NCBI RefSeq assembly: GCF_902833145.1
Contig: NZ_CADFEN010000001.1
Span: 373,994 to 437,993 of the forward strand
Origin: Burkholderia sp. BCC0506
Lineage (GTDB): Bacteria > Pseudomonadota > Gammaproteobacteria > Burkholderiales > Burkholderiaceae
DNA: 64,000 nt
Direction: 5' to 3'
Of this stretch, positions 10,901 to 19,457 are shown piece by piece; the first letter of the stretch is position 1, and each line of letters opens with the position of its first letter. The notes beneath the pieces were generated by a model, which saw nothing but the letters and a program-made list of their open reading frames with translations, did not search any database and was not told the DNA's origin. A program made the translations under genes and the position numbers.

Positions 10901-13900
10901 CCTTGGGTGGCGTCGGGGATCCGACCGGTGGTCTTGGTGGTGTGGTCGGTACGGTAACCGGTGCACTGGGTGGCATCGGTGGCGGTAACCCGACGGGCGG
11001 CCTTGGTGGCGTTGTCGGCACGGTAGCGAACACGGCAACGGGCGCAGTCGGAACGCTGACTGGCGCACTGGGCGGTGTCGGCGGCGGGACCGGTGGTCTC
11101 GGCGGTGTTGTCGGAACGGTGGGCAACGCCGCAAGCGGCGCAGTCGGTACGGTGACGGGCGCTCTGGGTGGCGTCGGCGATCCGACCGGTGGTCTCGGCG
11201 GTGTTGTCGGAACGGTGGCGAACACGGCAACGGGCGCAGTCGGAGCACTGACTGGCGCACTGGGCGGTGTCGGCGGTGGGACCGGCGGCCTCGGCGGTGT
11301 TGTCGGCACGGTAGCGAACACGGCGACGGGTGCAGTCGGAACGCTGACTGGCGCGCTGGGCAGTGTTGGTGGCGGGACCGGTGGTCTCGGCGGCGTTGTC
11401 GGGACAGTGGGCAACGCGGCAAGCGGTGCAGTCGGGACGGTGACGGGGGCCTTGGGCGGCGTCGGCGATCCGACTGGTGGGCTTGGTGGTGTGGTCGGTA
11501 CGGTAACCGGCGCACTGGGTGGTCTCGGTGGCGGGACGGGTGGCCTCGGTGGTGTCGTCGGCACGGTAGCGAACACGGCAACCGGTGCGGTTGGAACACT
11601 GACTGGCGCACTGGGTGGTGTCGGCGGCGGGACCGGTGGTCTCGGCGGTGTTGTCGGCACGGTAGCGAACACAGCGACGGGAGCAGTTGGAACGCTGACT
11701 GGGGCGCTGGGCGGTGTCGGCGGTGGCGGGACCGGTGGTCTCGGCGGCGTTGTCGGAACGGTGGCGAACACGGCAACGGGTGCAGTCGGAACATTGACCG
11801 GTGCACTGGGTGGCGTTGGCGGCGGGACCGGCGGTCTCGGCGGTGTTGTCGGCACGGTAGCGAACACGGCGACGGGAGCAGTTGGAACGCTGACTGGGGC
11901 GCTGGGCGGTGTCGGCGGTGGCGGGACCGGTGGTCTCGGTGGTGTCGTCGGCACGGTGGCGAACACGGCAACCGGTGCAGTCGGAACACTGACTGGCGCG
12001 CTGGGTGGTGTTGGCGGCGGGACCGGCGGTCTCGGCGGTGTTGTCGGCACGGTAGCGAACACGGCGACGGGTGCAGTCGGAACATTGACCGGTGCACTGG
12101 GTGGCGTTGGCGGCGGGACCGGTGGTCTGGGTGGCGTCGTCGGAACGGTGGGCAACGCGGCAAGCGGCGCAGTCGGTACGGTGACGGGTGCTCTGGGCGG
12201 GGTTGGCGATCCGACTGGTGGGCTTGGTGGTGTGGTCGGTACGGTAACAGGTGCACTGGGTGGTATCGGCGGCGGGACCGGCGGTCTCGGCGGCGTTGTC
12301 GGAACGGTGGCGAACACGGCAACGGGAGCAGTCGGAACACTGACTGGCGCGCTGGGTGGTGTTGGCGGCGGGACCGGCGGCCTCGGCGGCGTTGTCGGAA
12401 CGGTGGCGAACACGGCAACGGGAGCAGTCGGAACACTGACTGGTGCGCTGGGTGGTGTTGGCGGCGGGACCGGTGGTCTCGGCGGTGTTGTCGGAACGGT
12501 GGCGAACACGGCAACGGGTGCAGTCGGCACGCTGACTGGTGCACTGGGTGGCGTCGGCGGCGGGACCGGTGGTCTCGGCGGTGTTGTCGGGACAGTGGGC
12601 AACGCGGCAAGCGGCGCAGTCGGTACGGTAACGGGTGCCCTGGGCGGCGCCGGCGGTGCGACTGGCGGCCTCGGTGGCATCGTTGGCACGGTAGCTAACT
12701 CGGCAACGGGTGCAGTCGGAACATTGGCCGGCGCAGCGGGCGGTCTCGGCGGCGTCGTTGGCGCGGTCGGCAACTCGGCAACCGGCGCAGTCGGGACGTT
12801 GGCCGGTGCAGTGAGCGGTGTCGGCGGCGGCGCGACCGGTGGCCTTGGCGGTCTCGGTGGCGTCGTTGGCGCGGTCGGCAACACGGCAACTGGCGCAGCG
12901 GGAACGCTGGTCGGCGCGCTGGGCGGTGCTGGCGGCGTGACCGGCGGTCTCGGCGGCGTCGTTGGCGCGGTCGGCAACTCGGCAACCGGCGCAGTCGGGA
13001 CGTTGGCTGGCGCAGTTGGCGGTGTTGGCGGAGGCGCGACTGGTGGCCTCGGCAGTCTCGGTGGCGTCGTTGGCACGGTGGGTAACACGGCAACCGGTGC
13101 ACTCGGGACGTTGGCTGGTGCAGTAGGCGGTGCCGGCGGCGCGACGGGCGGCCTCGGTGGCATCGTTGGCACGGTAGCCAACTCGGCAACTGGCGCAGCC
13201 GGGACGTTGGCCGGTGCGGCGAGTGGTCTCGGCGGCGTCGTTGGCGCGGTCGGCAACACGGCAACCGGAGCAGTCGGGACGTTGGTTGGCGCAGCGGGCG
13301 GTGCCGGCGGCGCGACTGGCGGCCTCGGTGGCATCGTTGGCACGGTAGCCAACTCGGCAACCGGCGCAGTCGGAACGCTGGCCGGCGCCGTGGGCGGTGC
13401 AGGCGGCGCGGCGGGCGGCCTCGGTGGCATCGTGGGCACGGTCGCCAACTCGGCAACCGGCGCAGTCGGAACGCTGGCCGGCGCCGTGGGTGGTGCAGGC
13501 GGCGCGGCGGGCGGCCTCGGTGGCATCGTCGGCACGGTAGCCAACTCGGCAACCGGCGCAGTCGGAACGCTGGCCGGTGCAGCGGGTGGTGTCGGCGGCG
13601 CGACCGGCGGTCTCGGCGGCATCGTCGGCACGGTAGCCAACTCGGCAACGGGTGCAGTCGGAACGCTGGCCGGTGCAGCGGGTGGTGTCGGCGGCGCGAC
13701 CGGCGGTCTCGGCGGCATCGTCGGCACGGTAGCCAACGCCGGCCCGGGCGTCATCAACGCCGTCACCGGTGTCGCGGGCAATAGCGGCGCGCTGATCACG
13801 CCGATCACGAGCATCGTCGGCAATCTCGGCGGCGCGTTGCCGGTCGGTGCAGCCACCGGTGCGATCGGTGCAGCGTCCGGTGCGATAACCGGTCTCGCCG

Positions 13901-14394
13901 GCAGCGGCACCGCGGCGATCGCACCGATCGCATCGACCGTCACGTCGGTGATCGGATCCGCCGCGAGCGGCGCCGGCAACGTCGTCGGCTCGGGATCCGG
14001 CGCGCTCTCCGGCGCAACCGGTGCGGCGGGCTCGCTCGCGACGGTCGCCACTGGCCTGACGGGCTCGCTCGCGCACACCGTGACCGGCACCGCCGGCGCG
14101 GTCGCCGGAACCCTTCCGGCACTGAGCGTCGCGCTCAACGGCGGCACGGCAGCCGGTGCGGTCGGCGGGGTGACGAACGCCGCGGGGGCGCTCATCTCCG
14201 GCGGCGCGACGATCGCCAACGCGGCGGTGCAATCGGTCGGTTCGGCCGTCGGGTCGGTGGCCGGCGTCGTTCCCGCGCTGGCGGTCTCGCTGAACGGCAA
14301 TTCCGCGCAAGGGGGCGGTAGCGCGTCGGGCGGTCTGTTGGCACCCGTGACGTCGCTCGTCACTTCGCTCACCGTTCCGGTGATCAAGAAGTAG
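7939..14394 (+). CDS. Giant exported Gly-rich tandem-repeat protein
   Basis: A 2151-residue protein. ATG 7939 is preferred because AGG at 7930-7932 gives a ribosome site at 6-nt spacing and the product then begins with a Sec signal peptide (MKTKAKANVKLTGIALSVAA, cleavage near SQA-GV). In-frame ATGs at 7765 and 7927 lie upstream. After ~75 unique residues, about 1800 residues are tandem units such as VGTVANTATGAVGTLTGAL, VGTVGNAASGAVGTVTGAL and VGTVTGALGGIGGGNPT. The last ~200 residues are Gly/Ala/Ser/Val-rich and less regular, ending VPVIKK. There is no barrel, LPxTG or other anchor. Such proteins are sometimes labelled collagen-like in Burkholderia, but no strict Gly-X-Y register is visible. 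An exported structural or matrix protein is an inference; the function is unknown. Confidence 0.85.
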   Translation: MKTKAKANVKLTGIALSVAALFSLAASASQAGVLASPLGSVSKSDGLIVAGGSPAPGELVGTVAGWGNGVVTVGSPNAGGISIGLAGTGTGSATIDIGSGLLEPVAGVAGTVTGALGGVGGIGGGGGGTGGLGGVVGTVTGALGGLGGSGGGTGGLGDVVGTVGNAASGAVGTVTGALGGVGGGAGGLGGVVGTVTGALGGIGGGNPTGGLGGVVGTVGNVASGAVGTVTGALGGVGDPTGGLGGVVGTVTGALGGIGGGNPTGGLGGVVGTVGNVASGAVGTVTGALGGVGDPTGGLGGVVGTVTGALGGIGGGNPTGGLGGVVGTVGNVASGAVGTVTGALGGVGDPTGGLGGVVGTVGNVASGAVGTVTGALGGVGDPTGGLGGVVGTVGNAASGAVGTVTGALGGVGDPTGGLGGVVGTVTGALGGIGGGNPTGGLGGVVGTVANTATGAVGALTGALGGVGGGAGGLGGVVGTVGNAASGAVGTVTGALGGVGDPTGGLGGVVGTVTGALGGIGGGNPTGGLGGVVGTVANTATGAVGTLTGALGGVGGGTGGLGGVVGTVGNAASGAVGTVTGALGGVGDPTGGLGGVVGTVTGALGGVGGGTGGLDGVVGTVANTATGAVGTLTGALGGVGGGTGGLGGVVGTVGNAASGAVGTVTGALGGVGDPTGGLGGVVGTVTGALGGIGGGNPTGGLGGVVGTVANTATGAVGTLTGALGGVGGGTGGLGGVVGTVGNAASGAVGTVTGALGGIGGGTGGLGGVVGTVANTATGAVGTLTGALGGVGGGTGGLGGVVGTVGNAASGAVGTVTGALGGVGDPTGGLGGVVGTVTGALGGIGGGNPTGGLGGVVGTVANTVTGAVGTVTGALGGVGGGTGGLGGVVGTVGNAASGAVGTVTGALGGVGDPTGGLGGVVGTVTGALGGIGGGTGGLGGVVGTVANTATGAVGTLTGALGSVGGGTGGLGGVVGTVGNAASGAVGTVTGALGGVGDPTGGLGGVVGTVTGALGGIGGGNPTGGLGGVVGTVANTATGAVGTLTGALGGVGGGTGGLGGVVGTVGNAASGAVGTVTGALGGVGDPTGGLGGVVGTVANTATGAVGALTGALGGVGGGTGGLGGVVGTVANTATGAVGTLTGALGSVGGGTGGLGGVVGTVGNAASGAVGTVTGALGGVGDPTGGLGGVVGTVTGALGGLGGGTGGLGGVVGTVANTATGAVGTLTGALGGVGGGTGGLGGVVGTVANTATGAVGTLTGALGGVGGGGTGGLGGVVGTVANTATGAVGTLTGALGGVGGGTGGLGGVVGTVANTATGAVGTLTGALGGVGGGGTGGLGGVVGTVANTATGAVGTLTGALGGVGGGTGGLGGVVGTVANTATGAVGTLTGALGGVGGGTGGLGGVVGTVGNAASGAVGTVTGALGGVGDPTGGLGGVVGTVTGALGGIGGGTGGLGGVVGTVANTATGAVGTLTGALGGVGGGTGGLGGVVGTVANTATGAVGTLTGALGGVGGGTGGLGGVVGTVANTATGAVGTLTGALGGVGGGTGGLGGVVGTVGNAASGAVGTVTGALGGAGGATGGLGGIVGTVANSATGAVGTLAGAAGGLGGVVGAVGNSATGAVGTLAGAVSGVGGGATGGLGGLGGVVGAVGNTATGAAGTLVGALGGAGGVTGGLGGVVGAVGNSATGAVGTLAGAVGGVGGGATGGLGSLGGVVGTVGNTATGALGTLAGAVGGAGGATGGLGGIVGTVANSATGAAGTLAGAASGLGGVVGAVGNTATGAVGTLVGAAGGAGGATGGLGGIVGTVANSATGAVGTLAGAVGGAGGAAGGLGGIVGTVANSATGAVGTLAGAVGGAGGAAGGLGGIVGTVANSATGAVGTLAGAAGGVGGATGGLGGIVGTVANSATGAVGTLAGAAGGVGGATGGLGGIVGTVANAGPGVINAVTGVAGNSGALITPITSIVGNLGGALPVGAATGAIGAASGAITGLAGSGTAAIAPIASTVTSVIGSAASGAGNVVGSGSGALSGATGAAGSLATVATGLTGSLAHTVTGTAGAVAGTLPALSVALNGGTAAGAVGGVTNAAGALISGGATIANAAVQSVGSAVGSVAGVVPALAVSLNGNSAQGGGSASGGLLAPVTSLVTSLTVPVIKK
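8266..13737 (+). repeat. ~96-bp in-frame tandem repeat array
   Basis: Units of about 32 codons (some 33, by an extra GGC/GGT Gly codon) plus shorter GDPT and GGGNPT variants are repeated through 5.5 kb. In 11550-12100 the start of each unit recurs every 96-99 bp. Sub-types are interleaved in the first two thirds; the region after about 12650 uses a diverged Ala-rich type (VANSATGAVGTLAGA). Because each unit is a multiple of three, gain or loss changes length without frameshift. Confidence 0.9.
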
Positions 14395-14407
14395 GCGACG
14401 TCGATAC

Positions 14408-14437
14408 CGCGGCCGCCGCATGCTCCGGGCGGCCGCG
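14408..14437 (+). terminator. Hairpin terminator after the Gly-rich gene
   Basis: Perfect 10-bp arms CGCGGCCGCC and GGCGGCCGCG enclose a 10-nt loop, 13 bp after the stop codon, followed by AATCTT. The very stable stem suits a terminator, although the U-tract is weak. The rest of the gap to 14732 shows no gene or other clear signal. Confidence 0.5.
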
Positions 14438-14732
14438 AATCTTCACGCGTCAGGCGCGTCACCCGTGACGCCCGCGGAACGACGAACCATGTCGAATCGC
14501 GCGGCGTTGCCTCGGTGAACGCGCCATTTTGCATTTGGGGAGTCGCGGCATCGGATGCCGCCGTCCCGGACTTCCCGATCGCTTCCCGCCTGCATCGATT
14601 CGCCGTGCCTCGAAGGTGGCGATGTGCCGCTTTGCGTCGTGGTTCAACGAGAAAACCGAAACCTCGCGACCGACGCCATGCGATCCATTCCGACGCATAC
14701 GCCGCACCCGCAAACGTGAGCACACCGAAGCG

Positions 14733-15746
14733 TCAGTCCGGCGCCGTCCCGGTCGATTCGCGCACGACCAGCTCCGGTGCGCCGATCGTATGCACGGCCG
14801 TGCTCGGCTCGATCCCGTCGATCATGTCGAGCGTCAGCGCGATCGCCCGCGCGGCGATCTGCGACGTCGGGAACCGCACGGTCGTCAGCGCGGGGCGGAA
14901 CTGGTGCGCGAGCTGGATATCGGTCATGCCGACCACCGACAGATCGGCCGGCACGCGCAGCCCGAGATCGGCGGCGGCCTGCATCGCGCCGATCGCCATC
15001 AGGTCGTTGGTCGCGAACAGCGCGGTGAGGCCGGGCTTCTCGCGCAACAGCGCGGCGGCGGCTTCGTAGCCGCCTTCGATCGAGTCGTGCGTCGACGCGG
15101 TCGTCAGCGCGCCGGCGGGATGGCCGCGCGCCGCGAGTTCGTCGGCGAACCCGCGCAGCCGCACCGACTGCGGGCCACCCGAGCCCTTGCCGACGAGCGC
15201 GCCGAACGCGCGATGGCGCAGCCCGGACAGATGCGCGGCCGCCAGCGCCCCCGTCGCCGCGAAATCGACGGTCACGCACGGCAGCGTGCGCGACGCATGC
15301 ACGTGTTCCCACATGCACAGCACGATCGATGCGCCGTGACGCGCGATGTCGGCGAGTTCGGCCTCGGCGAGATCGGTGTTCATCACGATCGCACCGGCCG
15401 CGAGCGTGCCCGCGATCCGCTCGAGGTAGTTGCGCGTGATCGCCGGATCGTCGTCGGTATTGGACACGAGCAGGTAATGGCCGCGCTTGCGCGCCTCGCG
15501 TTCGGCGGCCAGCACGAACTCCGGATAGAACGGGTTCGTGATGTTCGACAGCATCAGCGCGAGCGTCGACGTGCGGCCCTCGGCGAGCGCCCGCGCGGTC
15601 AGGTTCGGCCGATAGCCGAGTTCGCGGATCGCCGCCATCACGCGTTCGACGGTCGCCGGCTTCACCTTCTGCGGATTGCGCAGCACGTTCGAGACGGTCG
15701 CCGCCGTGACGTTCGCGCGCTGCGCGACTTGCGCGAGCGTCACCAT
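14733..15746 (-). CDS. LacI-family repressor of the galactan operon
   Basis: A 337-residue LacI/GalR protein. The N terminus [20 protein letters not shown] is the DNA-binding helix-turn-helix, followed by the hinge helix region ([18 protein letters not shown]) and a periplasmic-binding-like sugar-sensing domain. ATG 15746 is chosen because GGAGG lies 6 nt upstream and translation begins exactly at the HTH; an ATG 87 bp upstream would add an unconserved tail. It is divergent from the ABC importer operon, with a LacI-type palindrome in the shared region. It probably represses galactan genes until a galactose or galacto-oligosaccharide inducer binds, equivalent to GanR of Bacillus. The ligand is inferred from context. 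Confidence 0.9.
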   Translation of the reverse strand: MVTLAQVAQRANVTAATVSNVLRNPQKVKPATVERVMAAIRELGYRPNLTARALAEGRTSTLALMLSNITNPFYPEFVLAAEREARKRGHYLLVSNTDDDPAITRNYLERIAGTLAAGAIVMNTDLAEAELADIARHGASIVLCMWEHVHASRTLPCVTVDFAATGALAAAHLSGLRHRAFGALVGKGSGGPQSVRLRGFADELAARGHPAGALTTASTHDSIEGGYEAAAALLREKPGLTALFATNDLMAIGAMQAAADLGLRVPADLSVVGMTDIQLAHQFRPALTTVRFPTSQIAARAIALTLDMIDGIEPSTAVHTIGAPELVVRESTGTAPD

Positions 15747-15890
15747 GCGCGGCCTCCGATCGGCCGGTTGGCGGGGTGTACCTGACGTGAAGCGGGGTAG
15801 TGTCTGCTCATATTCTGGGAGTGCGTCCCACAAGTTGCACAGGGACGGCCGATACGCTAATTTCTCGACACATCAGAGGAAGGAGACGAC

Positions 15891-15962
15891 ATGGTACGGC
15901 GAACCGGGCGAATCGCGCCACCAAAATTTAAGCGTTTAAATTTTCCGGTCCGATGCGTGTGA
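15891..15962 (+). CDS. Possible 23-residue leader ORF over the galactan operator
   Basis: ATG 15891 is preceded by AAGGAG at 5-nt spacing, the best ribosome site in this intergenic region, and reads 23 codons to TGA, ending 19 bp before the ABC ATPase start. Codons KFKRLNF are encoded by the operator palindrome itself. It may be a translated leader, or a coincidence or remnant. No attenuator hairpin was identified. Expression is unproven. Confidence 0.3.
   Translation: MVRRTGRIAPPKFKRLNFPVRCV
15923..15944. promoter_or_regulatory. LacI-type operator before the galactan importer operon
   Basis: AAAATTTAAGC-GTTTAAATTTT is an inverted repeat with 10 of 11 positions matched around a central CG, the hallmark of LacI-family sites. 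Its core TTTAAGCGTTTAAA differs by one base from the palindrome upstream of the GH53 gene. It lies 38 bp before the ATPase start and 177 bp from the lacI start, so it may control both directions. Confidence 0.75.
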
Positions 15963-15981
15963 CCGGCGAGAGGAGAGCGCG

Positions 15982-17136
15982 ATGACCGCCATTTCAATGA
16001 AGGATGTCTCGAAGCGCTACGGCGACCATGCGCCGGTGCTGCGCGACGTGAACCTCGAGATCGCATCGCATGAATTCTGCGTGTTTCTCGGTCCGTCGGG
16101 CTGCGGAAAATCCACGCTGTTGCGGATGATCGCCGGGCTCGAGGACGTGACCGAGGGCGAGCTGCGGATCGGCGGCGCACGGATGAACGACACGCCGCCC
16201 GCGGAGCGCGGCGTCGCGATGGTGTTCCAGAGCTATGCGCTGTTTCCGCACATGACCGTGTTCGACAACATCGGTTTCGGACTGCGAATCGCCGGCACGC
16301 CGAAGGACGAAATCCGCCGCCGCGTGACCGAGGCCGCGCGCGTGCTGCAGCTCGAAGCGCTGCTCGATCGCAAGCCGAAGGCGTTGTCCGGCGGGCAGCG
16401 CCAGCGCGTCGCGATCGGCCGCGCGATCGTGCGCGAGCCGCGCGTGTTCCTGTTCGACGAGCCGCTGTCGAACCTCGACGCGACGCTGCGCGGCCAGACG
16501 CGCGTCGAAATCGCGCGGCTGCACGCGCGCTTCACGCAATCGAGTTCGGTCTACGTCACGCACGACCAGATCGAGGCGATGACGCTCGCCGACCGGATCG
16601 TGCTGCTGCATGCGGGCGACGACGTCGCGCGCTTCGGCAGCATCGCGCAGGCCGGTGCGCCGCTCGAGCTGTATCACCGGCCGGCGAACCGCTTCGTCGC
16701 GGGCTTCATCGGCTCGCCGCGGATGAACTTCCTGCCGGCCGTCGTCGACGCGGGCGATGCGCACGGCTGCCGGCTGACGCTGGAAGGCACCGGCGAGACG
16801 CTGACGCTGCGCGATCGCGCGTTGCCGCGCCACGTCGGCCGCGGCGCGCGCGTGACGCTCGGCATTCGCCCCGAGCACCTGACGATCGGGGTGCCCGGCG
16901 ACACCGACCTGCCGGCGCTCGTGCGCGACGTCGCGCTCGTCGAGCAGCTCGGCGAAGCCGCATACGTCCACCTCGACCAGCCCGGCGGCGTGCCGCTGCT
17001 CGCGAAACTGCCGGGGCAGGCGGCGTTGCGGCGCGGCGAGCGGCATGCGTTCCACGTGCCGCCTTCGCGCTGCCATCTGTTCGACGAAGCCGGCATCGCG
17101 GTGCCGGCGCTTCACGCCGAAGCGGCGTTCGCCTAG
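15982..17136 (+). CDS. Sugar ABC importer ATPase (MalK/UgpC/MsmX type)
   Basis: 384 residues. Walker [10 protein letters not shown] (37-45), Q-loop Q83, signature LSGGQRQR (135-142), Walker B VFLFDE (155-160) and switch His194 are all intact. The C-terminal ~130 residues are the TOBE/OB regulatory domain of carbohydrate-importer ATPases. It powers uptake through the two permeases encoded downstream. It is the first gene of the operon, with GAGAGGAGAG just upstream of the ATG. Its own regulation would be through the LacI operator 38 bp upstream. Substrate assignment to galactan oligosaccharides comes from the neighbouring GH42 and GH53 genes. Confidence 0.95.
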   Translation: MTAISMKDVSKRYGDHAPVLRDVNLEIASHEFCVFLGPSGCGKSTLLRMIAGLEDVTEGELRIGGARMNDTPPAERGVAMVFQSYALFPHMTVFDNIGFGLRIAGTPKDEIRRRVTEAARVLQLEALLDRKPKALSGGQRQRVAIGRAIVREPRVFLFDEPLSNLDATLRGQTRVEIARLHARFTQSSSVYVTHDQIEAMTLADRIVLLHAGDDVARFGSIAQAGAPLELYHRPANRFVAGFIGSPRMNFLPAVVDAGDAHGCRLTLEGTGETLTLRDRALPRHVGRGARVTLGIRPEHLTIGVPGDTDLPALVRDVALVEQLGEAAYVHLDQPGGVPLLAKLPGQAALRRGERHAFHVPPSRCHLFDEAGIAVPALHAEAAFA

Positions 17137-17200
17137 CGGGCGCGGCGCAGACCGGCCGCGCGCGACGCGGCACCCATCACACCAATACCAGGAGACAACG

Positions 17201-18439
17201 ATGAGACTTCGTGCGAGCCGACTGCTGCTTGCCCTGACGACCGCCGCGGCGTGCGCCGCGGGTATGGCCGACGCGGGCACGCTGAAAGTGAACGTCGCGG
17301 CGCGCGGCAACCAGCGCGCGACGTGGCAGGCCGTGTTCGACCAGTTCCACAAGGCGAATCCCGACGTGGACCTGAAGGTCAGCTACGTCGGCGAGGAGGC
17401 GTACAAGGTGCAGATGTCCGGCTGGCTCGCGACCGATCCGCCCGACGTGCTGAGCTGGAACAACGGCGAGCGGCTCGCGTATTTCGCGAAGCGCGGGCTG
17501 ATCGAGGACCTGGGCGCGGACTGGCAGAAGAACGGCTGGAACGACACGTATGCGTCCGTGAAGCAGTCGTCGACGTATGGCGGCAAGGTTTACAGCCTGC
17601 CGCTCGGCTACGACGCGTACGGCCTGTTCTACCGCAAGGACCTGTTCGAGAAGGCCGGCATCCACGGCGAGCCGGCCGACTGGCCGCAGTTTCTCGACGC
17701 GTGCCGCAAGCTGAAGGCGGCCGGCATCGCGCCGATCGCGGTGGCCGCGCGGGATGCGTGGACGCTCGCCGCGTGGTTCGACTATCTCGACCTGCGGATC
17801 AACGGCTACGCGTTCCACCAGAAGCTGATGGCCGGCGACGTCGCGTACACCGATCCGCGCGTGCGGGCCGTGTATACGGCCTGGAAGAAGCTGATCGACG
17901 ACAAGTATTTCATCGACAACGCGCTGTCCTACGACGTCGATTCGCTGAGCCCGCTGATCGTGAACGGCCAGGCCGCGATGACGCTGATGGGCACCTGGTA
18001 TTCGGCAGGACTGCTGAGCGCGGCGCGCAACCCGATCGGCTTCTTCCGCTTCCCGGTGATCGACGCATCGGTGCCGCTCGCCGAGGACGGCCCGGTCAAC
18101 GTGCTGATCGTTCCGGCGAAAGCGCACAACAAGGCCGATGCGCGGCGCTTCCTCGCGTTCATGGGGCAGCCGGTGGTCAACGGCGAGTTCGCGAAGGGGA
18201 TGGGGCAACTGCCGTCGAACAACAAGGCGCCCGAGCCGCAGGACCCGATCTCGAAGATCGGCTTCCGCACGCTCGCGACGACGCCCGGCGGCATCGCGCA
18301 GTTCTACGACCGCGACATGACGAAGGAAATGGCCGACGAGGGGATGAAGGCGATGCAGCAGTTCCTGTCCGACCCGACGCAGCTCGACGCGATCCTGCAG
18401 CGCCTCGAACAGACCCGCAAGCGCATCTACCGCAAGTAG
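17201..18439 (+). CDS. Extracellular sugar-binding protein, galacto-oligosaccharide ABC importer
   Basis: 412 residues, a family-1 (MalE-like) solute-binding protein. ATG 17201 follows CAGGAG and starts a signal peptide (MRLRASRLLLALTTAAACAA, cleavage near ADA-GT); an in-frame ATG inside the ATPase gene was rejected. The mature protein keeps family features such as DVLSWNNGERLAYFAKRGLIE and SLPLGYDAYGLFYRKDLFEK. It would capture substrate in the periplasm and deliver it to the two permeases. A 10-bp hairpin follows its stop codon, a common way to keep binding-protein mRNA more abundant than permease mRNA. Confidence 0.93.
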   Translation: MRLRASRLLLALTTAAACAAGMADAGTLKVNVAARGNQRATWQAVFDQFHKANPDVDLKVSYVGEEAYKVQMSGWLATDPPDVLSWNNGERLAYFAKRGLIEDLGADWQKNGWNDTYASVKQSSTYGGKVYSLPLGYDAYGLFYRKDLFEKAGIHGEPADWPQFLDACRKLKAAGIAPIAVAARDAWTLAAWFDYLDLRINGYAFHQKLMAGDVAYTDPRVRAVYTAWKKLIDDKYFIDNALSYDVDSLSPLIVNGQAAMTLMGTWYSAGLLSAARNPIGFFRFPVIDASVPLAEDGPVNVLIVPAKAHNKADARRFLAFMGQPVVNGEFAKGMGQLPSNNKAPEPQDPISKIGFRTLATTPGGIAQFYDRDMTKEMADEGMKAMQQFLSDPTQLDAILQRLEQTRKRIYRK

Positions 18440-18446
18440 CGCGCGG

Positions 18447-18472
18447 CCGGGCCGGCGTGGGTGCCGGCCCGG
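18447..18472 (+). promoter_or_regulatory. Intercistronic hairpin after the binding-protein gene
   Basis: Perfect 10-bp arms CCGGGCCGGC and GCCGGCCCGG with a 6-nt loop lie 7 bp after the stop codon and 44 bp before the first permease. There is no U-tract, so an mRNA stabiliser or partial terminator within the operon is more likely than full termination. Confidence 0.55.
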
Positions 18473-18516
18473 TGCGTCGTCGTCATCGTCACGTTCGTTT
18501 CATCGAAGGCCATCTC

Positions 18517-19434
18517 ATGTCGACCAGCCTGTCCGAAAGCGCCGCGCGCCGCGATGCCGGCCCGCGGCGGCCTGCGCGCGCGTCGCTCGCGCGGCGGCGC
18601 AACCGCGCGGCCCTGTGGTTCGTGCTGCCGGGTTTCGCGCTCTTCACCGTGTTCGTGCTGTATCCGATCGTCAGCAGCATCTGGCTGAGCTTCCATCACT
18701 GGGACGGGATGACGCCGATGACGTTCGCCGGGCTCGACAACTATCGCGAGCTGCTGCAGTCGGACACGTTCACCGTCGCGCTGAAGAACAACGTGCTGTG
18801 GCTCGTGCTGTTCCTCGCCGCGCCGCCGCTCGGCCTCGCGCTCGCGCTGTACCTGAACCAGAACGTGTTCGGCATCCGGCTCGTGAAGTCGCTGTTCTTC
18901 GCGCCGTTCGTGCTGCCGGGTGTGGTGGTCGGCCTCGTGTTCTCGTGGTTCTACGACCCGACGTTCGGGCTGCTGAAGCTGATCGTCGGGCACGGAATCC
19001 CGGTGCTCGGCGATCCGCGCTATGCGACCTACGGCGTGATCGCCGCCGCGCTGTGGCCGCAGATTCCGTTCTGCATGATTCTGTACCTGACCGGGCTGAC
19101 CGGCATCAACGGCGAGATCGTCGAGGCGGCGCGAATGGAAGGCGCGCGCGGCTTCACGCTGCTGTGGCACGTGATCCTGCCGCAACTGCGGCCCGCGACC
19201 TTCATGGCCGTCGTGCTGACCGTGATCGGCGCGCTGCGCAGCTTCGACCTGATCTCGTTGATGACGGGCGGCGGCCCGTTCGACAGCTCGACCGTGCTCG
19301 CGTATTTCATGGTCGACCAGGCGATCAAGTACTACCGCGAAGGCTATTCGGCCGCGATCGCCGTCGTGCTGTTCGCGATCATGCTCGTCTATATCGTGTG
19401 GCAGCTGCGCAAGCTGGTGCGCGTCGAGTCGTAA
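18517..19434 (+). CDS. ABC sugar permease 1 (MalF/UgpA type)
   Basis: 305 residues with about six transmembrane segments (first at about residues 34-55). The cytoplasmic EAA loop EAARMEGARGFTLLWHVILP, which contacts the ATPase, is intact. ATG 18517 is chosen from a longer open frame because GAAGG precedes it and the length matches the family. It forms the membrane channel with permease 2. The Arg-rich N-terminal 30 residues are cytoplasmic. Operon position and family give the role in galacto-oligosaccharide import. Confidence 0.93.
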   Translation: MSTSLSESAARRDAGPRRPARASLARRRNRAALWFVLPGFALFTVFVLYPIVSSIWLSFHHWDGMTPMTFAGLDNYRELLQSDTFTVALKNNVLWLVLFLAAPPLGLALALYLNQNVFGIRLVKSLFFAPFVLPGVVVGLVFSWFYDPTFGLLKLIVGHGIPVLGDPRYATYGVIAAALWPQIPFCMILYLTGLTGINGEIVEAARMEGARGFTLLWHVILPQLRPATFMAVVLTVIGALRSFDLISLMTGGGPFDSSTVLAYFMVDQAIKYYREGYSAAIAVVLFAIMLVYIVWQLRKLVRVES

Positions 19435-19457
19435 GGACCACAGCAAGGACCACCAAC

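Noticed and set aside
8266-13737. Repeat array considered as CRISPR or satellite DNA
   Set aside because: Units are coding, 96-99 bp and contiguous in frame, without unique spacers or cas genes.
7599-14723. 2374-codon minus-strand ORF over the Gly-rich gene
   Set aside because: Pro/Thr-rich translation of the repeat complement, no signal peptide or domain; the + frame has a signal peptide and ribosome site.
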